Origin: Mycobacterium asiaticum DSM 44297
GTDB taxonomy: Bacteria > Actinomycetota > Actinomycetes > Mycobacteriales > Mycobacteriaceae
Assembly: GCF_000613245.1 (NCBI RefSeq)
Contig: NZ_HG964939.1
Span: forward strand, 107,724-171,723
DNA: 64,000 nucleotides
Reading direction: 5' to 3'
The position numbers and the translations under genes were made by a program. The notes beneath the pieces were generated by a model. That model was given only the letters and a program-made list of their open reading frames with translations. It did no database searches and was not told the origin of the DNA. Positions 54,626 through 62,784 of this stretch are shown in pieces (the stretch's first letter is position 1; each line of letters opens with the position of its first letter).

Positions 54626-55912
54626 GCCGGTGGGAGCCATTCGGTTTGGCCACGGGCGTTTTTGCGGGTGGTCCAGCCCTTCTCAGCCAGTCTGTTATCG
54701 GTCCCACAGGCCAGGGTGAGGTCGGTGATGTCGGTGCGCCCGGTGCTGGCCCAGCCGGTGACGTGGTGGACCTCGCTGTGGTAGCCGGATTGATCGCAGC
54801 CGGGGCGGGTGCAGCCCCGGTCCAGCGCGTGCAGCATGAGCCGCTGCGCCGGGTTGGCGAATCGCTTGGCGTGATACAGCGCTAATGGCTTGGATTGGTC
54901 GAAGATCGCCAGATAGTGATGCGCCCCCTGGGCGGCCATGCGGATCAGATCGGCCATCGGCAGCAGGGAGCCGCCGGCGGTGCGCGCCTGACCGGTGCCG
55001 GCTTCGAGATCCTTCAGCGTGGTGGTCACGATCACGGTGACCGGCAGGCCGCGGTGCTGACCCAGCTTCCCGGAGGCGAACAGGGTGCGGATCGCGGTGG
55101 CCAGGGCGTCGTGATGGCGTTGGGTGGTGCTGCGCAGGTCGCGGCGCGCGGCCCTGTCTTCGGGCTCCCCGTGCACGGCCGGGGCGTCGTCATCAGGGTT
55201 GGCCATGCCGGGGGCGGCGAGTTTGGCCAGCAGGGCTTCGACCAATGCCCGCAGGTCGGGGGTGATCAACCCGGACAGCCGTGACATGCCGTCAAACTCT
55301 TGCTTGCCCAAGACGAGGCTGCGTTTGCGGGCCCGATCCTCTTCGGAGTAGTCGCCGTCGGGGTGCAGTAGGGCCATGAGCTGGGTGGGCGTAGCGGGCG
55401 ACCTGATCGGGCCGGTACTGGCGGGCTTTGCCGGCCAGGTCGGCTTCGGCGGCGGCGCGGGTGAACACATCGACATGGGTGGGTAGGTGGGTGAAGAAGT
55501 CGCGGATGACTTTCACGTGCCCCTCACCGATCAGGCCCTCGCGCTGGCGACGCGCTGTAGCAGTCAGCACCGGCGCCAACGGTTCCCCGGTCAACGCACG
55601 CCGCTCACCTAGATCCTCGGCCTCGGCAATACGCCGGCCCGCCTCGGCCTTGGTGATCCGCAACCGATCCGCCAACGCGCACGTCAGCGTGCCACCGAGT
55701 TCTTCCGTGCTGGCCTGGGCGCCGAGCTCATTGATCAACCCATGCTGCGGGACACGTAGCCGCCGAGCGAGGCGCTCCAAACGCTCCAAGGCCCGCAACC
55801 GCTCCGGATTCGTCAACACATCAAAGGACAACCCACACAACCGATCCACCTCGGCATCGAGCGCGTCGAAGACCTCCACGATCTCCTCACGCGAACTCGA
55901 AACCATAGCCAC
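54600..55912 (-). pseudogene. REP13E12-type DUF222/HNH protein, frameshifted and 3'-truncated
   Basis: The N-terminal part (MAMVSSSREEIVEVFDALDA, from 55912) is the DUF222 helical domain. Near 55390 the frame shifts: YRPDQVARYA passes into QLMALLHPDGDYSEEDRARK in the next frame. The C-terminal HNH reads CTRPGCDQSGYHSEVHHVTG, WASTGRTDITDLTLACGTDN, with the H-H and zinc cysteines. It then ends abnormally after HLDYGQPRT at the recombinase junction. Family members are usually 400-500 residues with a longer C-terminus. Probably a chromosomal REP13E12-like repeat used as an insertion target. Confidence 0.85.
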
Positions 55913-55999
55913 ATGCTATGCAAGACCACTGACAAGTTTCGCTTCGTGGAAAGGCTTAAAATTGCGCAGCGCAACGCAGTTCGGCTCAGCGCCAGGCCG

Positions 56000-57961
56000 C
56001 TACGAGGCCAGGAACCGCTCCACCAGATCCGGCGAAGCAACCGCGCAGAAATCGTGCACATAGCCCTGCGGCATGGCGAACGGATGGAATTCACCCGTAT
56101 CCACCATCGACATCTGGTCGCGCTCCACGTCGAACTCGGCGATCGGCCGTAACGCCGATTCGGTGACATAGAACAGGTGATAACCGAGATTCTCGATCTG
56201 GCGGAAGACGTCGCCGATCGGCCGCGCGAGATGGCGCTGCTCGATCTCGATCAAAATTGTTGGCCGGCAACGACGGAGCATGGCCGCGCCCCCGCTGAGC
56301 ACCGCCATCTCGTGGCCTTCGACGTCGATCTTGACGAAATCGACGGATATGTCCGGCGGTAGGACGTCGTCGAGCCGAACGGTCGGCACGTCTATCCGAC
56401 GCACCTCGACGCCCTGCCCGTCGAACCCGTGGGACAGGCTGCCCTGCGCGGTCACCTGGCGGTTGCGGCGCTCGGGCACCAGCAGTTGGGCAATCGCCGG
56501 TTCATCGGAAACCGCGGCCTGGTGGAAGTGCACCTGCGGGCGGACCCGGGCAAGCTTGCGCAGCATTGGGGCGTTGTCCGGATGAGGCTCGAAACTGTAG
56601 AGCTGCCCGTACTTTCCGACCCGGCGAGCCAGGTGATAGGTGAACAACCCCCAGCTCGCCCCGATGTCGACAACCGTCGCCCCGCTGGGCGTGCAGTGGT
56701 CGGCCACCGACATCGCCAGGTCGTGGGTCAGCCGACGCCGCCACAACATCTCGGTGGCCGTGGTCATCGCGGTGTGGCCGAACACCCGGCCGACATTGCG
56801 TACGGTCACATACTTCGCCGCCCAATTGGCCGCTTCGCTATGCAACAGGCGATCTTTGGTGGTCACAGTGCTGCCGCCTTCCGACTCGTGCGTTGCCTCG
56901 GTCCAGATGTCCGTCAGCCGCCGATACCAGCCGTCCAGGCCGAAGTCACCGGCGCGACTGCGTGCGGCCGCGCCCAGGCCGGCACGCAAGGTGTCGTCTT
57001 TGAGCAGTTCGGTCAGCGCCTCGGCAATCTGCGCTGGACGGCCGGGGTGTACCACCAAACCGGTCTCCCGGTCGATGATCGCCTCCCCGATGCTGCCCAC
57101 CAGCGTCGTCACCGGCGCCAACCCGTACGCCATCGCCTCCAGCAACGCCATCGGCAGGCCCTCGTCATGGCTGGGCAAAACGAATATCTGTGCATCACCG
57201 AGTAATTCGTCCCTGGCGGCCGGATCCAGCCAACCCGCGACGGATATGGTTCGGTCCAGACCGGCCGCACTGACCGCCGCCCGCACCTCGTTCACCTCTC
57301 CGTCGCCGGCGAGCGTCAACCGGAGCCTGTCCCGCAAGGTCTCGTCGAGCATGGCGATCGCTGCGATCAGGTCGTAGCTGCCCTTACGCGCCCCTATCCG
57401 CCCCAGTGAAACCGCGTGCACCAATTCCACATTCGTCTGTGGCACCGGGTCAGGTGGAATGGGAACCGCGTTGTGCAGCACACTGATCCGGTGGGCGGGC
57501 AGCCGCAACCGGCTGCGGTACTCGTCGACATGGCGCGCACCCAGTACCAGCCACCGATCGGCGACCAACGTGCGCCGGATCACCCGCTGCCACACCGTGG
57601 GCAGCCGGTCGAACCAGCCGCCGAAATCGTAGCTGTGGGCGTGCACCACACAGGGAACCGCCGCGAGGCGGGCCGCGGCCATCGGCAATGCCTTGCGCAG
57701 CACGCTCCCCCCATGCGCGAGGTGAACGTGCAGGATGTCGGCCCGTCCACCCAACACGAGCCAAGTCGCGCGCAACATCCCGGAGACGCCGACCCAGAGC
57801 CGATACCCAAGGGAGCCTTCGATATACGTCGGCACCATCACGATATCGAACCGATCGTCGGGGTGCGCGGCCATGAGGCTGCTGACCGTGGCCATGCCAC
57901 CCCGGCTGGCCGCTTGGGCCGGGGCCGGACCCACCACCACAACCCGCAACGACGCTGTCAC
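56000..57961 (-). CDS. GT4 glycosyltransferase fused to FkbM-type methyltransferase
   Basis: A 653-aa two-domain protein. Residues ~1-365 are a GT-B glycosyltransferase of the GT4 type (GGMATVSSLMAAH, LHVHLAHGGSV, SLGRIGARKGSYDLIAAIAM, and the donor-site E-x7-E in SHDEGLPMALLEAMAYG). Residues ~410-653 are an FkbM-family SAM methyltransferase (VVDIGASWGLFTYHLA, FEPHPDN, VDFVKIDVEGHEMAVLSGGA). It should add a sugar and methylate it or a neighbouring sugar on a cell-envelope or secreted polysaccharide. It overlaps the ligase-like gene by 4 bases. Confidence 0.9.
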   Translation of the reverse strand: MTASLRVVVVGPAPAQAASRGGMATVSSLMAAHPDDRFDIVMVPTYIEGSLGYRLWVGVSGMLRATWLVLGGRADILHVHLAHGGSVLRKALPMAAARLAAVPCVVHAHSYDFGGWFDRLPTVWQRVIRRTLVADRWLVLGARHVDEYRSRLRLPAHRISVLHNAVPIPPDPVPQTNVELVHAVSLGRIGARKGSYDLIAAIAMLDETLRDRLRLTLAGDGEVNEVRAAVSAAGLDRTISVAGWLDPAARDELLGDAQIFVLPSHDEGLPMALLEAMAYGLAPVTTLVGSIGEAIIDRETGLVVHPGRPAQIAEALTELLKDDTLRAGLGAAARSRAGDFGLDGWYRRLTDIWTEATHESEGGSTVTTKDRLLHSEAANWAAKYVTVRNVGRVFGHTAMTTATEMLWRRRLTHDLAMSVADHCTPSGATVVDIGASWGLFTYHLARRVGKYGQLYSFEPHPDNAPMLRKLARVRPQVHFHQAAVSDEPAIAQLLVPERRNRQVTAQGSLSHGFDGQGVEVRRIDVPTVRLDDVLPPDISVDFVKIDVEGHEMAVLSGGAAMLRRCRPTILIEIEQRHLARPIGDVFRQIENLGYHLFYVTESALRPIAEFDVERDQMSMVDTGEFHPFAMPQGYVHDFCAVASPDLVERFLAS

Positions 57962-59427
57962 TGGACAGGCACCAATTCGCGCTCTGAATCCTGCACTTCC
58001 GTCAGCTCAGCGCGACGGCGTTCCCGCGTGGCGAACGCCAGCGCCGATCCCAGCGCGATGCCCAGCGTCATCGCATTCGCAGGGTCCTCGGGCAACGGGT
58101 CGATGATGCACATCACCAGCAGCCCGGTGCTGACCGCCGCGCTGATCTTGGCCGGTACCGAAGCGCTGCGCAGGGCGCGCACCAGCGGGGTGAGAGCAAA
58201 CACCGCAAACCCGGTCATCCCGACCGCACCGGACTTGGCCAGCCACCATAGGTAGAAGTTGTGTGCGTAGGTGGTACCCAGCGTCTGGGTGAATTCGGTT
58301 GGATCATCACCCCCGAAGGGCAGTTGATACGCATAGCCCAGACCGTGGCCGAAGATCGGTGCCGCCTCGATCGCCTCGTTGAGATGCCGGTCCTCGGCAA
58401 ACCGGGCCAGGGTCGAAGGATCGGCGGACAAAGCCGCGCCGGACGTCCTGCCGAGTACCCGGTGGCTGAAACCGGTGATCTGGTTGGCCAGCCACACTCC
58501 GGCCGACGAATCCCCCAGCAGGAAGAGCGCACCCGGAATGGTCACCGCCAGGATGCCCAACCCGGTGAGGGTCAGTCGCGCGGCCCGCCGGACCGCCGAC
58601 CAGCCCATGCTGGCGAAGAAGGCGACGACGGCAGCGACGCCCACCGAGATGATGGTGTTGCGCGAGAACGCCAGCACCGCAATGACCAAGGCGGGCAAGC
58701 CGAGCGCGAGGTAGGCGATCGGCTTGACGCGACCGGCGATCTGCGCTGCGACCAATGCGGTCAATACGGCGATCGCCGGTATCAGCGTCGAGGTGATGAC
58801 GCGGTTTGCGGCGTCCCCGGTGTCCATCTGCAGGCTTTCCGTGCGGCCCGCCAGCCGGACACCGCCCGAGGAGCCAAGGATGGCCATCCCCGCCGAGAAC
58901 CACAGCGTTACCACCGTCGCGTGGATCGACAACATGATGTGCTCGCCGTACACCACCACCAACGCCAGCACGAACCCGGCGATCATCTCGAGCAGGAACG
59001 TCGCCTCGCGCACCACCACCGCAGGATTGTGTCCCATCGAAAACCCAACGGCGGCAAAGTAAAGCACCGTCGCCGCAAACATTCCCGGCAATAGGTACTC
59101 AGACATGCGTAACCGCACCGCCGGCAGCACGAAGCAGATGGCCAGCACCAACACCACGTGTGAGGCGTAGATCGACACCGGACCGATCACTTTGCCCACG
59201 TGCAGCCCCTGCGGCAGGGCGGCGCACCCCAAAAAAAGCGCCAACCCGATCATAAGTTCCGGCTTGGCCCAGTACACGATCAGGAAGAACGTCAGGCCGA
59301 CCAGCAGGATGCCCTGGGTGGTGTTACGCACCGAGAGTGCCCCGTAGAGAAAGCATCCCGACAAAAAGACCGCCAACGCCACTGCGGCCATCGCCAAACG
59401 GTGGCGACTCCGCAGGTACCGAATCAC
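57958..59427 (-). CDS. O-antigen ligase/polymerase-like membrane protein
   Basis: A 489-aa protein with about ten to twelve hydrophobic segments (first LAMAAVALAVFLSGCFLYGA, others spaced through residue 460). A large extracytoplasmic loop (residues ~300-390) contains HGLGYAYQLPFGG and THAHNFYLW-like residues (TYAHNFYLWWLAKSG). The H-N-x-(Y/F)-L pattern is typical of the Wzy/WaaL superfamily, which polymerises or transfers lipid-linked glycans outside the membrane. It is the middle gene of a three-gene polysaccharide operon. Confidence 0.85.
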   Translation of the reverse strand: MIRYLRSRHRLAMAAVALAVFLSGCFLYGALSVRNTTQGILLVGLTFFLIVYWAKPELMIGLALFLGCAALPQGLHVGKVIGPVSIYASHVVLVLAICFVLPAVRLRMSEYLLPGMFAATVLYFAAVGFSMGHNPAVVVREATFLLEMIAGFVLALVVVYGEHIMLSIHATVVTLWFSAGMAILGSSGGVRLAGRTESLQMDTGDAANRVITSTLIPAIAVLTALVAAQIAGRVKPIAYLALGLPALVIAVLAFSRNTIISVGVAAVVAFFASMGWSAVRRAARLTLTGLGILAVTIPGALFLLGDSSAGVWLANQITGFSHRVLGRTSGAALSADPSTLARFAEDRHLNEAIEAAPIFGHGLGYAYQLPFGGDDPTEFTQTLGTTYAHNFYLWWLAKSGAVGMTGFAVFALTPLVRALRSASVPAKISAAVSTGLLVMCIIDPLPEDPANAMTLGIALGSALAFATRERRRAELTEVQDSERELVPVQ

Positions 59428-60941
59428 GCCGGCCCACTGACCTTGGCGCGGTATGTCCGAGTGGCGGCCCTGGTATGCCGCGCAATGCGGGCGTCGGTCA
59501 GCACGGTACCCACCACATTCGCACCCGCCGCGCGCAGCGCCGTCAGCGCGTCCTCGAGTTCGTCCTCGGTGGTGCGACCGGCTCGCAACACCAACACCGT
59601 CGCGTCCACGGCACCACCGAGCAAACCCGAATCCGCCGTCGCCAGCACCGGTGGCCCGTCGACCACCGTCCGCTCGAAAGTCCTTGCCACGTCGGTGAGT
59701 ACCGTGTCCAGCACCTCGGGTAGGTAGGCGCTGGTGGGCAGTGTCTCGCGGCGGACCGAGCGCGCCGCGAGCACGAACAGCTTCGGAATCGACGTCGGCT
59801 TGGTGGCTTCGGTGGCGATCTCGGGATTCGACAGCGCGTTGGAAAGACCTTCCCCCGACTCGACTTTCAGCAATCCGGCAATGACCGGCCGGCGGGTGTC
59901 GCCCTCGATGAGCAGCACGTCTTCACCGAGTTCGGCGAACGCGCGGGACAGGTTGATCGCGGTCGTCGTGGTGCCCTCACCGCCGAACGGTGCGGTCAGC
60001 AACACCCGGTTCGCACCCGTGCCCATCGCGCGCAGCAGCCGGGCACGCAAGCCGCGCACCGCGTCGTCGAACGAGATGTCGGTGCCGAATCGCGGTGCAT
60101 TGCCCCGGTGCCCGGGCAACTCGGCCAGCGTCGGCAGGCCGGACAAGCTCTCCAATTTCACCCGGTCGCGCACCGTGCGGTCGGCGGCGTCGCGGGTCAA
60201 CGCCACCCCGGTACCCAGCAGCAAACCGGCTACCAACCCCATCGCCATGTTGCGCACGGGTACCGGCTTGACCGGGTTGTCAGGTATACCGGGTTGCTCG
60301 ACCACAGTGGCCCTGGCGATCGGCAGCGGCGCCGCGGACGGTGACGCCTGCGCCGGCGGCGGTGCAGGCTGCGCCTCGGTGGGCAGCGTGGTCTCGCTGG
60401 CCTGCGGCTGGATAGAGGGCTGCTCGCCGTCCGACACCGCGGGCGACGGGGTTGGGACCGGCCGAACCGTCGGGGTGGCGGCCGATGCGTTCGGCGGGGG
60501 CGGGTTTCCGCCGAGCGTGCCCACCATCATGGTGAACTCGTCGGCGACCGCCTTCGCCAACGTTGCCGCACGTTTCGGGTCGGTGTCGGTGACGGTGATG
60601 GTGAACAGGGTCGTCTTGGGGGTGAATGCCACCTTCGTCTGGCTGGCCAGGGCATCCGCGGAGACCGGGAGGTGGAACTGGCTGACGGCGCGATCCGCGA
60701 CGGCGTGCCCACCGGCTATGGCCGCGTACGACGACAACCGCTCCTGGGCGGCCTGGGTTCCCTGGTAGACCTGCATGAGATCGGTTTCACCGGTGAACGA
60801 GATGAGCACGGTCGCGGAGGACTCGTAACTCTTGGTCTGGAACGCCGTAATGGCTGCGGCGCCCGCTAAGCAGGCCAGCAGCGCGCACAGGACCAGCTTC
60901 CAATGCAGCAGCAGCGTCCGGACAAAAGTGCGGAAATCCAT
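59424..60941 (-). CDS. Wzz/BY-kinase-like polysaccharide chain-length protein with altered Walker A
   Basis: A 505-aa protein. Two membrane segments flank a Wzz-type extracytoplasmic region (TM1 ~13-33, TM2 ~230-248), with a proline-rich linker at ~147-205. The C-terminal part is a CpsD/Wzc-like P-loop domain. The loop reads LTAPFGGEGTTTTAIN, so the usual lysine of GEGKT/S is T324; Walker A' LLIEGDTRRP (343-352) is present. The tail has a single tyrosine and not a Tyr cluster. Expected role: chain-length control in capsule-like polysaccharide export; kinase activity is doubtful. First gene of the operon, overlapping the next by 4 bases. Confidence 0.85.
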   Translation of the reverse strand: MDFRTFVRTLLLHWKLVLCALLACLAGAAAITAFQTKSYESSATVLISFTGETDLMQVYQGTQAAQERLSSYAAIAGGHAVADRAVSQFHLPVSADALASQTKVAFTPKTTLFTITVTDTDPKRAATLAKAVADEFTMMVGTLGGNPPPPNASAATPTVRPVPTPSPAVSDGEQPSIQPQASETTLPTEAQPAPPPAQASPSAAPLPIARATVVEQPGIPDNPVKPVPVRNMAMGLVAGLLLGTGVALTRDAADRTVRDRVKLESLSGLPTLAELPGHRGNAPRFGTDISFDDAVRGLRARLLRAMGTGANRVLLTAPFGGEGTTTTAINLSRAFAELGEDVLLIEGDTRRPVIAGLLKVESGEGLSNALSNPEIATEATKPTSIPKLFVLAARSVRRETLPTSAYLPEVLDTVLTDVARTFERTVVDGPPVLATADSGLLGGAVDATVLVLRAGRTTEDELEDALTALRAAGANVVGTVLTDARIARHTRAATRTYRAKVSGPA

Positions 60942-61058
60942 CCACTAACCCCCCTGCATGGACGCCATCTCATAGCGTCAGTTTGCCCCCGCATACCGAT
61001 AGCATAGCAACTACCCGAGTTTCATACTAATGTAATGTTTTGGCGGTGACAACGCCGC
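60942..61058 (-). promoter_or_regulatory. Likely promoter region of the polysaccharide operon
   Basis: A 117-base AT-rich gap upstream of the Wzz-like gene. On the minus strand, TATGCT at about 60999-61004 (within TATGCTATCGGTATG) could be a -10 element, and a GGGGGG ribosome site lies just before the ATG. No confident -35. Confidence 0.4.
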
Positions 61059-62777
61059 TCAGGAGGCGGCCGGGGTGGCCAGAACTTCACGCGATACATC
61101 CAGCGTGGCGATGGGATAGAAGCCCGCGTCATCCCGCCCGTCTCGGGCCAGCCGCATTGGCGGGTAGGTCACCACATGTGAGCCGTCGGGCTTGTGCTGC
61201 TGCCACTCCACGGCAGCCCGCAAGGTGTAGTGGCCCGGCGCCAGGCCTTTGAGCTCGACGCGGACCGTCTCGGTCGTCGAGGCCGGTGGCGGCTGGTCGA
61301 TGCTGCGGTCACCCGACGCGTCCGGCACCAGACCCCGCAGGTCAACGGAGGCTGGCAGCGTTCGAACCGTCTGTCCGGCAAAATCCACCAGACGATAAGC
61401 CGGGACCCATTTCTCGGTGGTCGCCGCGGCGCCGTAGTTGGTCCACGTGACCGCTATCGAAGCCACCTTGTCCTGCAGGGATTGCGAACCCGGCCGGGCT
61501 TCCACCGAGTACCGATAGCCGGCGGTCGCGTTGGCCTGTGCCCACAACACGTACAGCTTCGGGTCCATGGGCGAGGTCGCATCCTGATCGGGGAAGTTGA
61601 TGCTGGACGTCATTGACACGTGGTACCGGATGACGTCGTGCAGACCCTTGTCGTAGTACTGCTGCGGCGAGGTGTCCTTGGGCAACTGACACCACTCGGT
61701 GATCACCGGCGCCTTCGCCAGTCGGTCTTTTAGAGCAGCGACCAGCGGATCCTGGGTCTGCACATAGTGCGAGGCGCTGGACTCGGCCCACGTCGGCAAC
61801 GGCGCATACACCCCGAGGCAGTCCGAACGGATACCGACCGGTGCGACCAGTTTCTTGCTGACGTCGTCGGACAGCAACTGCCGCACGATTTCCGGGTTAT
61901 TGGGCGCGGTCACCAGCTGCGTGTGCGGGAAGGCGTTGACGTTCGCCGCGACCAACTGCTGGATGGACGATTTGGTGATGTTCTGGTCGCCGTACTGGCT
62001 GTAGTAGCCCAAAGCGGCCTCGCTCTGTTCCGGCCCGGGGCCCGGGGCGCCCAGCGCGTCCTTCAGGTAGGCGACATGGTTCTCGCTGAAGTCGCCGTAG
62101 CCGGAGAATTCGAAGACGCTGAGCCGTTCGTCGTTGTCGTAGCGGCGTCCCAGCGCGGCCAGCAACTGGCTGAAGTCGCTGAGATAGGTGGGGTCGTTGA
62201 AGTTCGGCACCACCTGCGTCACCCCGGGAGCCGATCCGGTTCGCGGGCCGGGATAGCTGGTGCTGGTGCCCGGCCGAGCGCGCTCCCAGTCGGGTATCTC
62301 GATATTGGTGTTGTCGGGGTAGGACGTATTGCAGCAGGAGTTGTAGGCCTGCACCCGCAGTGTGAGCCGCATCCGGCGCTCGGCCATCTTGTTCAGCGCG
62401 TCGTCGATGATGCTGAAGTCGTACTTGCGATCGTCCGGGGCGTCCGGGGGCAAGGTCGCTGGATCGACCGGTTGCAGCTGCCGCCAGGTCACCCGCAGGC
62501 TGGCGTCGTAGGAGGCCGGCCACGCCGGATACCGCTGCTGGGCCGGTGCGCCCTGCGGGAAGAGCGGCACCATCAGGTCTTCGTACTGCCCCCGTAGTGG
62601 GTTGGGTATCTCCTGCGCGGCCGGCGGGATGGCCGGATTCACCATTGCGGCCAGCGGGCCGGGATCGTTGTGGTTACGGCTGCAGCCGCCGATCAGCAGT
62701 GCCGCCCCGGCGACCACCACGGTCGCGCAGGCAACGACGGTCAACGTGACTTTTCTGATTGTTCGAGCCATTCTCAC
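61059..62777 (-). CDS. Secreted lipoprotein of DUF4832/glycoside-hydrolase-like type
   Basis: A 572-aa protein with a lipoprotein signal: basic N-terminus, hydrophobic TVVACATVVVAGAALLIG and lipobox LIGGC at ~27-31. An ATG two codons later is an equally good start. The mature part has a barrel-like N-terminal domain (RVTWRQLQPVDPATL, ..., RMRLTLRVQAYNSC, SVFEFSGYGDFSENH, with E235/E241-type acids) and a beta-sandwich C-terminus (SIAVTWTNYGAAATTEKWVP). This matches the DUF4832 layout associated with glycan breakdown or binding. It sits directly upstream of the polysaccharide operon, suggesting the same pathway. Confidence 0.75.
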   Translation of the reverse strand: MRMARTIRKVTLTVVACATVVVAGAALLIGGCSRNHNDPGPLAAMVNPAIPPAAQEIPNPLRGQYEDLMVPLFPQGAPAQQRYPAWPASYDASLRVTWRQLQPVDPATLPPDAPDDRKYDFSIIDDALNKMAERRMRLTLRVQAYNSCCNTSYPDNTNIEIPDWERARPGTSTSYPGPRTGSAPGVTQVVPNFNDPTYLSDFSQLLAALGRRYDNDERLSVFEFSGYGDFSENHVAYLKDALGAPGPGPEQSEAALGYYSQYGDQNITKSSIQQLVAANVNAFPHTQLVTAPNNPEIVRQLLSDDVSKKLVAPVGIRSDCLGVYAPLPTWAESSASHYVQTQDPLVAALKDRLAKAPVITEWCQLPKDTSPQQYYDKGLHDVIRYHVSMTSSINFPDQDATSPMDPKLYVLWAQANATAGYRYSVEARPGSQSLQDKVASIAVTWTNYGAAATTEKWVPAYRLVDFAGQTVRTLPASVDLRGLVPDASGDRSIDQPPPASTTETVRVELKGLAPGHYTLRAAVEWQQHKPDGSHVVTYPPMRLARDGRDDAGFYPIATLDVSREVLATPAAS

Positions 62778-62784
62778 TGGTGAG

